Shown here in pieces: positions 7,739 to 16,570 of a stretch of DNA of 64,000 nucleotides (position 1 is its first letter; every line of letters starts with the position of its first letter). The translations under genes and the position numbers were made by a program. Below the pieces are notes generated by a model. That model was not told the origin of the DNA and ran no database searches. It saw nothing but the letters and a program-made list of their open reading frames with translations. This DNA is from Alteromonas abrolhosensis (GTDB taxonomy: Bacteria > Pseudomonadota > Gammaproteobacteria > Enterobacterales > Alteromonadaceae). The stretch covers positions 60,413 through 124,412 of the forward strand of contig NZ_MEJH01000012.1 of the NCBI RefSeq assembly GCF_001953635.1. Direction: 5' to 3'.

Positions 7739-9667
7739 CTAGGAGACAATTGATAAAACCTTATGGCACCAGTTTTCACGCTCTTCGATATTTGTATCGC
7801 TGGCGCCGAACAGAAAAAGATTATTTTCATAGGTTGCAGCGCCTAGTGCGTAGCATTCTCCCGAGGTTCTTGGTTGCCAGAAAAGGTGGTGTGCCAGCAC
7901 CGCTTGTAGTCTTGACTGTTGATAGAACGCGATGCGATACACCCAGTGTGAGGCCAAATAACCAGAAGCCGAATTTGGAGAAGCCGACTCTAGAGTTTTT
8001 GAGGGCGATTGGATGGAAAACGGCGTTAAGTGCGAAGCAATGTGTTCAGCGTTAAAGCGTTTTAAATTGGTGGTCTTGTTGGCGAGAGGCCGCAATAAAC
8101 GTGGAAGTGCAGGCAAGTGCTCTAATCCAACAAAATGTCGGTATTTAGAGGTAAGACGCGGTATTAAACGTAACTGTTCGCTATTGGAGGCGCTGGCCTG
8201 CGCAGAAAAGCCTTTACGTGCCTTTCTAATCCGCTCGAGAGCGACTGACTTTTCAGGTAAAGGTAGAGCCCCCAGATAGGAGTGCGATACCTTATTAGCA
8301 CTCGCCAAATAAGCGCTTTTGATGGCACAATCTTTGGCAGTACGCTCGTTCGAACCCAACGCATCTGTTAGTTGTGCAAAATAGCGAATAGCCGCCCCCA
8401 CACCTTCTGCGTGTTTATCAGTGTCTGGCATCGGCTTTGAAGGCCTAATATCAAATGAGGCAAGACACGCGGATACCACATGTTTTAGTTGTCGCAGCCT
8501 TTTATCATTATCATCGCTCACGAGCTTGTGTGTCAGTTTTTGTGAAAGCTTTGGAAGTGCTTCTATCGAAATCTCGCTCGCCACTTCCTTCATCGCATCG
8601 TTAGTGACGAGGCGAATTGCAAAGTTACCTTGTTGATTGATTTCGGGGTCGATAAATAAGGTGTTTTCAAGGCCTGCTGCGGTGCTAAGTGTTGCTTCTT
8701 GCTGTTGTAAACCCTTTAGAAAGCACTGAGGAAACCACCAGGTTAATACATGCCTTATTGATTCGTTTTCGCCTTTTATTGTTTGTGCATCAAGAGAGGC
8801 TTCTTTGTCTAAATGTGAGTGTTCGCGTTGAGATGCGTGCTGACTCAGGGGGGCGTCTCTATTCAGAGTTGATTCTTCGCTCAAAGCAGCTCTCTCGCTC
8901 AAGGCTGTTTCAGTGCTCAAGGCTTTTTTTTCCCTCGAGGCTGCTTCCGCGCTCAAAGCTGCTTTCTCGCTCAAGGCTGCTTTCTCGCTCAGGGCTGCTT
9001 TCTCGCTCAAGGTTTTTTCAGCGCTCAAGGCTGTTTCCACGCTCTGCGCTTTCATTGAGCTCAGGGTTTTCATTGCGCTCAAGGCTGTAACAACCTCCTT
9101 GCACTGTTCAAAAAATTGGGCTGAATCACTGTAAACCAGCGTGGTGATATTGCTTGGCTGATACCACTGGCGTTTGTAGTCTTGAAGCGCTTGAATGCTG
9201 TTGCTGCCTATGGTTTGGGTAAAACCACCCGCGTGTTGATAGGCATTTTTATTGGTGTCGGTTAATCGAATAGCGGCGCTTAATGCATAGTCGCTGTTTG
9301 CCTCTAGCATGGCGAGCTCGTTAAAGATAACCCCGTCACGCTCTAAGATAACCTCATCGGTACCGTAATCTCGGTTAAGCAAGCCACAGTACAGGTAATT
9401 TACAGCATCAAGCAGCACGTTTGCTTTTTCAGACGAAGCGAAAAAGAAGGTGTACTCGGCGAGTGTGGTAGCGTTAATAGTGACAGGCAGAAGTGTATTG
9501 GCCGTAAAAAGCTCGTGGGCAGCAGGGTATTGGTGAGAGCGTCGAAAGCTCATGTGCTCAGCTAAATGAGACAACCCAGTGTGGCCTGCTGCAGGGGTTT
9601 TTAGCGCAAAAACAACGCTATGCACTTTTGACCCTGAGCCGGCATCAATGAAATGAAATTCAGACAT
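7739..9667 (-). CDS. pqqF: PqqF-like M16 zinc metallopeptidase with hexapeptide-repeat linker
   Basis: 642 residues. The inverted zinc motif HLAEH is at residues 34-38 in the M16 context (GHTGLSHLAEHMSF), with the downstream FNEL region supplying the expected third ligand. PqqF is thought to trim the PqqA precursor peptide. At roughly residues 197-275 a tract of about 13 degenerate hexapeptides (consensus xLSEKA) interrupts the fold, encoded by 18-bp DNA repeats. The protein is shorter than enterobacterial PqqF (about 760 residues), and the C-terminal part is poorly conserved. It is last in the pqqABCDEF order, 88 bases after pqqE. The weak upstream Shine-Dalgarno suggests modest translation or an imperfect start call. 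Confidence 0.8.
   Translation of the reverse strand: MSEFHFIDAGSGSKVHSVVFALKTPAAGHTGLSHLAEHMSFRRSHQYPAAHELFTANTLLPVTINATTLAEYTFFFASSEKANVLLDAVNYLYCGLLNRDYGTDEVILERDGVIFNELAMLEANSDYALSAAIRLTDTNKNAYQHAGGFTQTIGSNSIQALQDYKRQWYQPSNITTLVYSDSAQFFEQCKEVVTALSAMKTLSSMKAQSVETALSAEKTLSEKAALSEKAALSEKAALSAEAASREKKALSTETALSERAALSEESTLNRDAPLSQHASQREHSHLDKEASLDAQTIKGENESIRHVLTWWFPQCFLKGLQQQEATLSTAAGLENTLFIDPEINQQGNFAIRLVTNDAMKEVASEISIEALPKLSQKLTHKLVSDDNDKRLRQLKHVVSACLASFDIRPSKPMPDTDKHAEGVGAAIRYFAQLTDALGSNERTAKDCAIKSAYLASANKVSHSYLGALPLPEKSVALERIRKARKGFSAQASASNSEQLRLIPRLTSKYRHFVGLEHLPALPRLLRPLANKTTNLKRFNAEHIASHLTPFSIQSPSKTLESASPNSASGYLASHWVYRIAFYQQSRLQAVLAHHLFWQPRTSGECYALGAATYENNLFLFGASDTNIEERENWCHKVLSIVS
8850..9076 (-). 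repeat. 18-bp degenerate tandem repeats inside pqqF
   Basis: About 13 in-frame units encode xLSEKA-like hexapeptides. Three central copies (about 8955-9010) are nearly identical at DNA level, suggesting recent expansion by slippage; outer copies are diverged. The encoded segment is polar and Ala/Glu/Lys/Ser-rich, likely helical or disordered. Confidence 0.85.
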
Positions 9668-9755
9668 ACACTTTTATCATTACGGTTTAACGGTATCTCT
9701 TTTTGTTTCGTACTTATCGCAGCGCATTCATCTCGTATTACTTGTCTCGTAGCGC

Positions 9756-10916
9756 TTACCTCGTAGCACTTACTTCTAGGATGGGAATCGGCTTTTCCAC
9801 CTTCCGATACTGTAGTGCCTTCGACGGTGCAGTACCTGCTTTATCGGTAATGCCTTTCATCAAATGGTGATCGGGCGACTTGCTGCAAACCGGATCCGTC
9901 TTATACATATCACCTGTTAGCAGGTACGCCTGACATCGGCAGCCACCAAAGTCTTTATCTTTTTCATCGCAGTCCCTACAGGGAGACGGCATCCAACTAT
10001 CGCCACGAAAATGATTAAAGCTAAAGTCTTGGTGCCAAATATCGTGCAACGAGCGTTCTTTCACATTAGGAAAACGAAGGGGCAATATCTTTGCACTGTG
10101 ACACGGAAGGGCACTGCCATCTGGCGTTACGGTTAAAAACGTTGTGCCCCAGCCATTCATGCACGCTTTAGGGCGAGATTCGTAGTAGTCGGGCGACACA
10201 AATATGAAGGTTGGGCCTTTACCGTTTTGCTGCGCGCGGTAGCGGTTCACTGCGGCCTCAGCTTCCTGTAGCTGCTGTGACGTAGGCAGCAAATGGTCTC
10301 TATTTTCATAGGCCCAGCCGTAATACTGCACGGTAGCTAGCTCGACAAAATCAGCGTTCAGCTGCTCGCTGAGCGCCATCACGTCTTCTATTTCGTGAAT
10401 GTTCTGCGCGGTAATACAGAAGTTAAGCACCATAGGGTAGTTGTATTGTTTTACCAGCTTCGCAATTTTAAGTTTTTGTTCAAATGAGTGGCGCTTGTTG
10501 CCTATCAAGTCGTTGACTTCGGCATTGGCTGCCTGAAAGCTCAGCTGAATGTGGTCAAGGCCGGCTTCTTTGAGTTTGGCAATACGTTTTTCTGTCATGC
10601 CAATGCCAGAGGTGATCAAGTTGGTGTAAAAACCCAACGCCCGCGCATAAGCGACTAAGTGCTCTAAGTCTTTTCGAAGCAATGGCTCTCCGCCAGAAAA
10701 GCCCAATTGCACGGCGCCCATTTCCCGCGCTTCACGCAGTACACGCTCCCAATGCTCAGTAGAGAGCTCATTAAATGTTTCTTCCATATTTACTGGGTTT
10801 GAGCAATAGGGGCAATGCAATGGGCACTGATAAGTAATTTCGGCTAGGAGCCATAGCGGTGGCGTTATGGTATTTGGTACGTCGGTTTTTAATTCAACGT
10901 CTGTATTATTCGTCAT
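9756..10916 (-). CDS. pqqE: PqqE, radical SAM/SPASM enzyme that cross-links PqqA
   Basis: 386 residues from the ATG at 10916, which overlaps the pqqD stop by 11 bases; the longer frame to 10964 has no family support. The radical SAM motif C31-x3-C35-x2-C38 (CPLHCPYC) is followed by [13 protein letters not shown]. The SPASM region has the expected Cys set ([37 protein letters not shown]) for two auxiliary Fe-S clusters. The enzyme forms the C-C bond between Glu and Tyr of PqqA while it is presented by PqqD. Translational coupling with pqqD fits their complex. All key residues are present. Confidence 0.97.
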   Translation of the reverse strand: MTNNTDVELKTDVPNTITPPLWLLAEITYQCPLHCPYCSNPVNMEETFNELSTEHWERVLREAREMGAVQLGFSGGEPLLRKDLEHLVAYARALGFYTNLITSGIGMTEKRIAKLKEAGLDHIQLSFQAANAEVNDLIGNKRHSFEQKLKIAKLVKQYNYPMVLNFCITAQNIHEIEDVMALSEQLNADFVELATVQYYGWAYENRDHLLPTSQQLQEAEAAVNRYRAQQNGKGPTFIFVSPDYYESRPKACMNGWGTTFLTVTPDGSALPCHSAKILPLRFPNVKERSLHDIWHQDFSFNHFRGDSWMPSPCRDCDEKDKDFGGCRCQAYLLTGDMYKTDPVCSKSPDHHLMKGITDKAGTAPSKALQYRKVEKPIPILEVSATR

Positions 10917-11292
10917 AGCGGATCCACTTCTTTTGCTCGGCATGGACCAGAAATGCATGAACATCTTCTTCTAAATCTTCAGGTGCATCAGGGAACGCTT
11001 GGCGAAGCTCAGCACAAATGGCACCTTCCGTATTGCTGCCATCCACGCGCTTAAGAATTTCTGCCGCAGAAGGATTAAGTTTGATCATTCCTTCGGGGAA
11101 CAACAAAACATAACAACCCTGAGCTTTCTCGTACTGCATGCGAAAAAGCGGATTTAAAGAAGCTGTTTTGTCTCTTGTGCGGCCGCCCTCGATGTTGTGA
11201 CTGCTGCTATTTTCAATGTTATCTTCCACGTTATCAGCACCGACGCTATCAGCATCTAAGTGGTGCTCGGTTTGTGATTGTAAATTCGACAT
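10906..11292 (-). CDS. pqqD: PqqD, peptide chaperone, with extra acidic N-terminal tail
   Basis: 128 residues. The core from about residue 43 ([35 protein letters not shown]) is a standard PqqD RiPP-recognition element that binds PqqA and docks it to PqqE. Two tandem ATGs (11295, 11292) follow a strong GGGAGG; I took 11292 for its 8-nt spacing, and either gives the same protein but for one Met. The first ~40 residues are Asp/Glu/Asn/Ser-rich and not part of the usual ~90-residue protein. Its start touches the pqqC stop, implying translational coupling. Confidence 0.95.
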   Translation of the reverse strand: MSNLQSQTEHHLDADSVGADNVEDNIENSSSHNIEGGRTRDKTASLNPLFRMQYEKAQGCYVLLFPEGMIKLNPSAAEILKRVDGSNTEGAICAELRQAFPDAPEDLEEDVHAFLVHAEQKKWIRYDE

Positions 11293-11294
11293 CA

Positions 11295-12050
11295 TTAAAA
11301 CCTCCCTATATGGCACACCCGCTGGTCGGCAATACCATCAAACGGCTTTCTCTTATATTCATAGGCAAAGCAAATGGCATCAGCAATGCTCCACAAAATA
11401 TCAATTTTGAACTGCAGTATATTGAGCGCATGTTCTTGCTGTTGTCGGGTAACAAAGTGGTCAAGGGTAATCTGCAGGCCATGCTCTACATCACGGCGCG
11501 CCTGACTTAACCGCATTTGAAAGTAGGTAAAGCCTTCACTATCAATCCATGTATAGTGCCTAGGCCAGGTATCTAATCGGCTTTGATGTATTTCAGGGGC
11601 GAACATTTCAGTTAACGATGAGCAGGCCGCCTCTTCCCACGACGCACGGCGGGCAAAATTCACATAGGCATTTACTGCAAATTTAACCGCTGGCAACAGG
11701 TGGGTTTCATCAAGCAATTCACTGCGGTTCAAGCCTACCGCTTCGCCTAACCGCAACCAGGCTTCTATGCCGCCCAGTCCGTCTTCACCTTCCCGTCCAT
11801 CGTGATCGATAATTCGTTGGATCCAAGTTCTGCGTACCGATTGATCTTCGCAATTCGCTAAAATTGCCGCATCTTTAACCGGTATTGCCATTTGATAATA
11901 CAGTCGGTTGGCCACCCAGCCCTGAATCTCATCAACGCTGCAGTGTCCTTCATTCATGCGTTTATGAAAGGGGTGATGAATATGATAGTAAGCGCCTTTT
12001 TCTCTCAGTTTTTGTTCGAATTCTTGTCTAGACCATGCGTGTTCTGTCAT
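11295..12050 (-). CDS. pqqC: PqqC, cofactor-free oxidase, last step of PQQ synthesis
   Basis: 251 residues, the normal family length. Recognisable conserved blocks are [67 protein letters not shown] and [17 protein letters not shown], which hold the His/Arg/Tyr residues lining the active site. The enzyme performs ring closure and eight-electron oxidation of AHQQ to PQQ without metal. It starts two bases after pqqB ends and overlaps the pqqD start, so it sits in a tight operon. Confidence 0.97.
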   Translation of the reverse strand: MTEHAWSRQEFEQKLREKGAYYHIHHPFHKRMNEGHCSVDEIQGWVANRLYYQMAIPVKDAAILANCEDQSVRRTWIQRIIDHDGREGEDGLGGIEAWLRLGEAVGLNRSELLDETHLLPAVKFAVNAYVNFARRASWEEAACSSLTEMFAPEIHQSRLDTWPRHYTWIDSEGFTYFQMRLSQARRDVEHGLQITLDHFVTRQQQEHALNILQFKIDILWSIADAICFAYEYKRKPFDGIADQRVCHIGRF

Positions 12051-12052
12051 TA

Positions 12053-12973
12053 CTACACCTCAATTTCCATGCCGTCGTAAGCCAATTCAATACCTTGTTC
12101 ACACAGGCTTTGATAAGCACTGGAGTCTTCGTCAAGCACGCGATTTGTGTTGTTGATATGAATAAGTACTTTACGCTCAACGTTAAATTCATTTAGCAGC
12201 GCAATGGCTCCGCCCTTTCCATTAACCGGCATGTGTCCCATATCAGTGCCCAGCTTGTTGCTAAAGCCGTGATCTATCATTTCTTCATTGGCCCACAGCG
12301 TACCGTCAAATAGCACGCAGTGAGATTCGCGCATTACTTGTTTTACTGTGTCGTTTGCCTGCATACATCCCGGCGCGTAAAAAAGCACGTTGCCCGTGGT
12401 GTCGTCAGTTATCTTCAGGCCGATATTGTTGCCCGGCACAATGTTGTCGCGATACGTCGAATAAGGGGGCGCATTAGACTCTAATACCACAGGTTGGAAT
12501 GTCAGGCCTTCTGCCCCCTTTGGTACAAAGCGTTGATGATAATCGGTATTAATTGAATACTGCTGTAGTCCGCCGTGCCAGTGTTTTAATACGGTAAAAA
12601 GCGGGAAGCTGGTGGTTAGGTCTTCGGCCACAACATCGGTACAATAAACGGGAAGGGGTAAGCCTTCGCGCAATGTTAGCAGGCCTGTAGTATGGTCTAT
12701 TTGACTGTCGGTAAGCACAATTGCGCTTATGCGTGTGCCGCGAGAAACATGGGCGTCGGGCCACAGCTGCGGGTGGCCATTTATCTGCTCCCGTAAATCG
12801 GGGGAGGCATTAATGAGAACCCAATTTTTACCATCGCTACTGACAGCAATGCTCGACTGTGTTCTGCCTTTCGCCTTTATTTTACCTTCGCGTAAACCCT
12901 TACAATTTGGGCAGTGGCAGTTCCATTGCGGAAATCCACCCCCGGCGGCAGCACCAAGAATCAATACGTGCAT
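12053..12973 (-). CDS. pqqB: PqqB, metallo-beta-lactamase-fold protein of PQQ synthesis
   Basis: 306 residues. The N-terminus [19 protein letters not shown] and the Cys-rich structural zinc site CHCPNC (residues 19-24) are diagnostic. The region [18 protein letters not shown] replaces the full HxHxDH of hydrolytic relatives, as usual for PqqB. It is proposed to act as an iron-dependent hydroxylase on the Glu-Tyr product. GGAG lies 8 bases before the ATG. It is separated from pqqA by a bidirectional terminator-like hairpin. Confidence 0.97.
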   Translation of the reverse strand: MHVLILGAAAGGGFPQWNCHCPNCKGLREGKIKAKGRTQSSIAVSSDGKNWVLINASPDLREQINGHPQLWPDAHVSRGTRISAIVLTDSQIDHTTGLLTLREGLPLPVYCTDVVAEDLTTSFPLFTVLKHWHGGLQQYSINTDYHQRFVPKGAEGLTFQPVVLESNAPPYSTYRDNIVPGNNIGLKITDDTTGNVLFYAPGCMQANDTVKQVMRESHCVLFDGTLWANEEMIDHGFSNKLGTDMGHMPVNGKGGAIALLNEFNVERKVLIHINNTNRVLDEDSSAYQSLCEQGIELAYDGMEIEV

Positions 12974-12993
12974 AACAACTCCATACTACAAGT

Positions 12994-13021
12994 AAAAAAA
13001 GGCTGCATCGGCAGCCTTTTT
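12994..13021. terminator. Attenuator/terminator hairpin between pqqA and pqqB
   Basis: Perfect GGCTGC / GCAGCC stem with 4-nt loop, flanked by seven A and five T, so U-tracts exist in both directions. It lies between the pqqA stop (13046) and the pqqB start (12973). Partial termination here would give pqqA transcript in excess over pqqB-F, as is known for pqq operons elsewhere. Confidence 0.85.
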
Positions 13022-13045
13022 GTTCATCATCCCAGAGGGCGTTGC

Positions 13046-13117
13046 CTAGCGGTTATTGATGTAAAGAGTTACTTCAAAACCAAGGCGCATTTCTGTGTAT
13101 TGGGGTTTAGTCCACAT
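13046..13117 (-). CDS. pqqA: PqqA, 23-residue precursor peptide of PQQ
   Basis: Too short for ordinary ORF calling. The minus strand reads MWTKPQYTEMRLGFEV then TLYINNR and stops. Glu15 and Tyr19 form the invariant E-x3-Y that PqqE joins and that becomes the PQQ skeleton; MWTKPxYxxxRxGFEVTxY is the classical PqqA pattern. GAGG lies about 8 bases before the ATG. A -10 hexamer TATACT (13159-13154) and the PQQ-island palindrome (13183-13198) precede it, giving an expected leader of about 30 bases. Confidence 0.97.
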   Translation of the reverse strand: MWTKPQYTEMRLGFEVTLYINNR

Positions 13118-13182
13118 AATTGTTCCTCTTCTTTATGATTAAACGCATGACTGAGTATATGTTGAATATGTGTTAACAGATA

Positions 13183-13198
13183 TCCTCCTAAGGGAGGA
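13183..13198 (-). promoter_or_regulatory. PQQ-island palindrome, copy 2 (pqqA promoter)
   Basis: TCCTCC-TAAG-GGAGGA, 66 bases upstream of pqqA. TATACT (13159-13154, minus strand) follows after 23 bases, so the site is in a class-II-like activator position relative to that -10. Confidence 0.75.
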
Positions 13199-13221
13199 GA
13201 ACTGTCATGAATTTTGATGAT

Positions 13222-15069
13222 TTATTGATTATTTTTGGTAGCGCAGCTGCTTAAGTAAGATAACAGTAAAGGGATAGGGCGGCCGGTCGCCGATAACGAT
13301 TTGGTGTAGGTAAAAGCGGTTCCTGCCACATCGAGGTGAGCCCACGGGGTGCCGTCAGCAAAGCGAGAGAGAAAGCAGCCTGCCGAAATAGCACCGGGAG
13401 AGTTTATGCCCGTATTCATCATATCCGCGTGTTGAGAGGTAATGGCGTCTTGATATTCTGGCCAAAGTGGGAAAGGCCAGCACCTGTCGTTAGCCTGTTC
13501 ACCCGCTTCAACCAACGCATTTTCAAGCGCTGGAGCGTTGCTAAAAAGCGCAGTGGCTTTGTGCCCCAGTGCGCTAATAGCCGCGCCGGTTAGGGTTGCG
13601 ATATCAATAATAACCGAGGGGGAGAACTGTTTCGCGTAGCTGATTGCATCGGCCATAAGCATACGCCCCTCTGCATCGGTGCTCATGACTTCCACGGTTT
13701 TTCCTGAGTGCATAGTAATGATGTCACCCGGGCGATAGGCTTTGCCATCAATCGCATTGTCGGCGCTCGCCACAATACCAATAATATTTATATTTAACCC
13801 CAGTGTGGCAACCGCCTGAATGACGCCAAATACACAGCCAGCGCCTGCCATGTCGTAAATCATATGGCGCATATCAGGGCTGCGTTTTAACGTTATGCCG
13901 CCGCTGTCAAAGGTTACACCTTTGCCAATTAACACTACCGGCGGTGAATTCTCTAAACCTTTGGCTGTATAGCGAAGAATAGGCATGGTGGCAGCAAACT
14001 GTGAACCTGCATTTACTGCTAAATACCCGTTCATGCCTAACTGCTTTAGCGCACTTTCATTGAGGATATCGCAAGACACCGTATTAAAGGTTTGCGCCAG
14101 ATTCTGAGCTTGTTCGGCCAGATAATCTGGCGTACATAAGTTGGCTGGCATGTGGGCGAGATCTTTAGCCCAGGTCATCGCGTCATTAAGGGCTGTTTCA
14201 TAGCGCATAGTGTGTGAAACGAGACGCTTTTGCGCGTTAGTAAAATGCTTGGCATCTAATGCAAGAGACAACGTGCCCCTAATATCAAGTGCTTGGTTAA
14301 TTGCTTCATTATTTAATGCACAGTTTGCGTCGTTGTTGTCATTGCGGGCTCGACTGCCAGAAACCGAACGATTATTCGTCTTATAGCCCTTAAAGTGATA
14401 GCCGTGCTTGAAATAGCTTCTAAGTAGCGCACTCAGAAACTGTGAGTGGCTCGCAACGACGTTAACAGGGTCACTGCTTGCTGTTTCAGTGTTAGAAAGC
14501 GCTATAAACGACAGTTTTTCCAAGGTTACCGACACGCTTTTAAGCTTTTTAAACAATGCATCGAACTGCTGTTCTAGGTAGCGAAATGCTGGCGCGTTAG
14601 TTTGCTTCAAGTCACTGGTGCTTTTCGAATTAAACGCGGAGTTTGAATCGCTAGCGTAGCTTGAGCGGTTAACCATGGAAGGGTCATTAGTTTTAGATAA
14701 AGTCGAGGCACGGCTAGAGACGTTGGGTGCATCTGACGCTTCAAAAAGCGCAAAATCGACACCATAAAACAGTACCCGTTTTACATCAGCTAATTGTTGG
14801 CTAATTTTGTTTTGTCCGCTGTTTTCAGTGTCTGGGATGTAACTTGTTTTAAACGCCTTAAGGCCTTGTACGAATACACATTCGCCTTTATTTCCTGCAA
14901 AACCTTCATCGTCAAAAATCTGCTCAATATATGTCTTAGCGGGTGTTGAAAAGTGAAAGAGTTGGCTCGCCAATAACGTGGGTGTAGTTAAAATTAGTAA
15001 GCAGTCACTATCTTCTAACGTTTCAATTTTATTGCTTTCATTAGCCCAGATTAGGTTTACTTTTATCAC
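13222..15069 (-). CDS. M17 leucyl aminopeptidase family protein of the PQQ-linked ABC operon
   Basis: 615 residues from a GTG at 15069 whose GTGA overlaps the permease stop by 4 bases; the longer frame would run 76 bases into the permease gene. The C-terminal half is a full M17 catalytic domain: GKGVTFDSGG (Lys, Asp), MIYDMAGAG (Asp), NAIDGKAYRPGD and STDAEGR (Asp, Glu, Arg), so two metal ions should bind. The N-terminal half is enlarged and Ser/Asn/Thr-rich compared with PepA (about 500 residues) and poorly recognisable. It is the last gene of the ABC operon and lies immediately upstream of the pqqA promoter. A role in degrading PqqA-derived peptides is possible but speculative. Confidence 0.9.
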   Translation of the reverse strand: MIKVNLIWANESNKIETLEDSDCLLILTTPTLLASQLFHFSTPAKTYIEQIFDDEGFAGNKGECVFVQGLKAFKTSYIPDTENSGQNKISQQLADVKRVLFYGVDFALFEASDAPNVSSRASTLSKTNDPSMVNRSSYASDSNSAFNSKSTSDLKQTNAPAFRYLEQQFDALFKKLKSVSVTLEKLSFIALSNTETASSDPVNVVASHSQFLSALLRSYFKHGYHFKGYKTNNRSVSGSRARNDNNDANCALNNEAINQALDIRGTLSLALDAKHFTNAQKRLVSHTMRYETALNDAMTWAKDLAHMPANLCTPDYLAEQAQNLAQTFNTVSCDILNESALKQLGMNGYLAVNAGSQFAATMPILRYTAKGLENSPPVVLIGKGVTFDSGGITLKRSPDMRHMIYDMAGAGCVFGVIQAVATLGLNINIIGIVASADNAIDGKAYRPGDIITMHSGKTVEVMSTDAEGRMLMADAISYAKQFSPSVIIDIATLTGAAISALGHKATALFSNAPALENALVEAGEQANDRCWPFPLWPEYQDAITSQHADMMNTGINSPGAISAGCFLSRFADGTPWAHLDVAGTAFTYTKSLSATGRPIPLLLSYLSSCATKNNQ

Positions 15070-15848
15070 GAGGAGCGCCCTTTTGAGGCTTTGGGGCGAA
15101 AGCTTCTCACAGCGAAAATAAAAGTGATAGCCGTAAGGCAAAGTACAACGGCAAGCGCGTTGTGTTCGAGTTTTTCGTAGAGCGCAAATCGCAGTAATTC
15201 TACGCCGCTACTAAAGGGGTTAAAGGCACAAATCTGATACAGCCATTCGCTGGCCTCACGCATTTTCCAAAGCGGGTATAGGGCGCTTGATAGAAAGAAC
15301 AACGGGAAAATGACAAAGTTCATGACCCCGGCAAAGTTCTCTAGCTGCTTAATATAGTTTGCCAGTAATAATCCTAACGAACCTAAAAACAATGACAGTA
15401 GCGCAATAACAGGCAACGCATAAACGTATCCCAACGCAGATAGACGTACATCCAGCAGAAGCGCAAAGGCAAAGAATATATACACCTGAATAGCGCTTAC
15501 CAAGGTGTTGGCTATAAGCTTGCTGCCTAGCAGAAAAGGGCGGGGAACCGGGCTTAACAGCAGTACTTTAATGCTGCCCATTTCTCTGTCGTATACCATG
15601 GACAATGAACTTTGCATACTATTAAAAAGCACAATCATGGCGGCAAGCCCAGGTACAATATACTCTTCGTACAAAATATAACTCTGGTAAGGCTCGGTCA
15701 TTGAAAGACCCAGGGCCGAACGAAACCCTGCGGCAAAAACAAATAGCCAAAGCAGCGGGCGCACCAATGCACTTAACAGGCGTGTACGTTGCTGCCAGAA
15801 CTTCAGCATCTCTCGGGTAAGTACGCCCACAAAACAGCGCCAATACAT
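15066..15848 (-). CDS. ABC-2 type permease of the PQQ-dependent alcohol oxidation system
   Basis: 260 residues from the ATG at 15848, which overlaps the ATPase stop (TGATG); a GGAAGG lies upstream. Six transmembrane segments of the ABC-2 exporter type are visible (for example VRPLLWLFVFAAGF, NFVIFPLFFLSSALYPL) along with the conserved MVYDREMGSIKVLLLSPVPR loop. It resembles the permease found with PQQ-dependent alcohol dehydrogenases in proteobacteria (PedC-like). With the ATPase it should form an export-type transporter; substrate unknown. Confidence 0.9.
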   Translation of the reverse strand: MYWRCFVGVLTREMLKFWQQRTRLLSALVRPLLWLFVFAAGFRSALGLSMTEPYQSYILYEEYIVPGLAAMIVLFNSMQSSLSMVYDREMGSIKVLLLSPVPRPFLLGSKLIANTLVSAIQVYIFFAFALLLDVRLSALGYVYALPVIALLSLFLGSLGLLLANYIKQLENFAGVMNFVIFPLFFLSSALYPLWKMREASEWLYQICAFNPFSSGVELLRFALYEKLEHNALAVVLCLTAITFIFAVRSFRPKASKGRSS

Positions 15849-16570
15849 CAGGAGCCTTCCTGCATCAAATGCTGCCAAAGGTGCTCAATATCCTGTTGAT
15901 GATACTTGGCTAACAAGGCTTCACATTGGTCGTGGGCTAACACTCGTCCTTTTGATAAGACTATCAAGTTGTTGTTGTGCTTCACTTCTTCAAATAAATG
16001 CGTGGCCCACAGTACACTTACGTTTTGCGAATGAGCGAGTGCTTGTACTACCCGCAAAATAAGATGACGGGATTCTATATCTAAGCCAACGGTAGGCTCG
16101 TCTAGTAGCAGCAAGGATGGCTTGTGAATAAGGCAGCGAGCTAACTCGACCCGACGTCTGTGCCCGCCATTTAAGTTGCGAATTTTTGTGTTGAGCTTGG
16201 TCGTAAGATCGAGCTCGTCGAGCAGGCCTTGAATATGAGATAGCGCGCTAGTGCTACTTATGCCGTGGAGCGAAGCAAAGTAGGACAAATTTTGTTTTAC
16301 CGACAGGTCGATATCTAAGGTACTTTGCTGAAATACCACGCCCATTTTCGCCATAATACTTGTGCGAGATTGAGACAGGGTAGCACCATCAAAGGTAATA
16401 CTACCTTGCGTGAGTTTTTGCAGGCCCGTAATAAGCGCAAATAAGGTACTTTTACCTGCGCCATTTGGCCCAAGCAGCATGGTTAAGCCTGGTTTTAGGC
16501 AAAGGCTCATATTGTCCAGCGCGTGATGGCTGCCGTACTGATGTGAAACCGCTTGAACCGCTATTTCCAT
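15848..16570 (-). CDS. ABC transporter ATP-binding protein, PQQ-alcohol dehydrogenase system
   Basis: 240 residues. Walker A GPNGAGKST (about 34-42), Q-loop VVFQQ, a variant signature LNGGHRRRVE in place of LSGGQ, Walker B LLLLDEPT and H-loop ATH are all present. The GHRRR form is typical of ABC-2 export ATPases. It overlaps the beta-propeller gene by 10 bases and the permease by one, so the products are probably made in fixed ratio. Confidence 0.93.
   Translation of the reverse strand: MEIAVQAVSHQYGSHHALDNMSLCLKPGLTMLLGPNGAGKSTLFALITGLQKLTQGSITFDGATLSQSRTSIMAKMGVVFQQSTLDIDLSVKQNLSYFASLHGISSTSALSHIQGLLDELDLTTKLNTKIRNLNGGHRRRVELARCLIHKPSLLLLDEPTVGLDIESRHLILRVVQALAHSQNVSVLWATHLFEEVKHNNNLIVLSKGRVLAHDQCEALLAKYHQQDIEHLWQHLMQEGS

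Noticed and set aside
8880..9076. CRISPR-like array
   Set aside because: Units are 18 bp and contiguous, without unique spacers, and are in frame with a protein.
8689..9134. Plus-strand ORFs with Leu/Ser/Arg repeats opposite pqqF
   Set aside because: Periodicity comes only from the 18-bp repeats that code for the pqqF linker; the pqqF frame is continuous and has the domain evidence.
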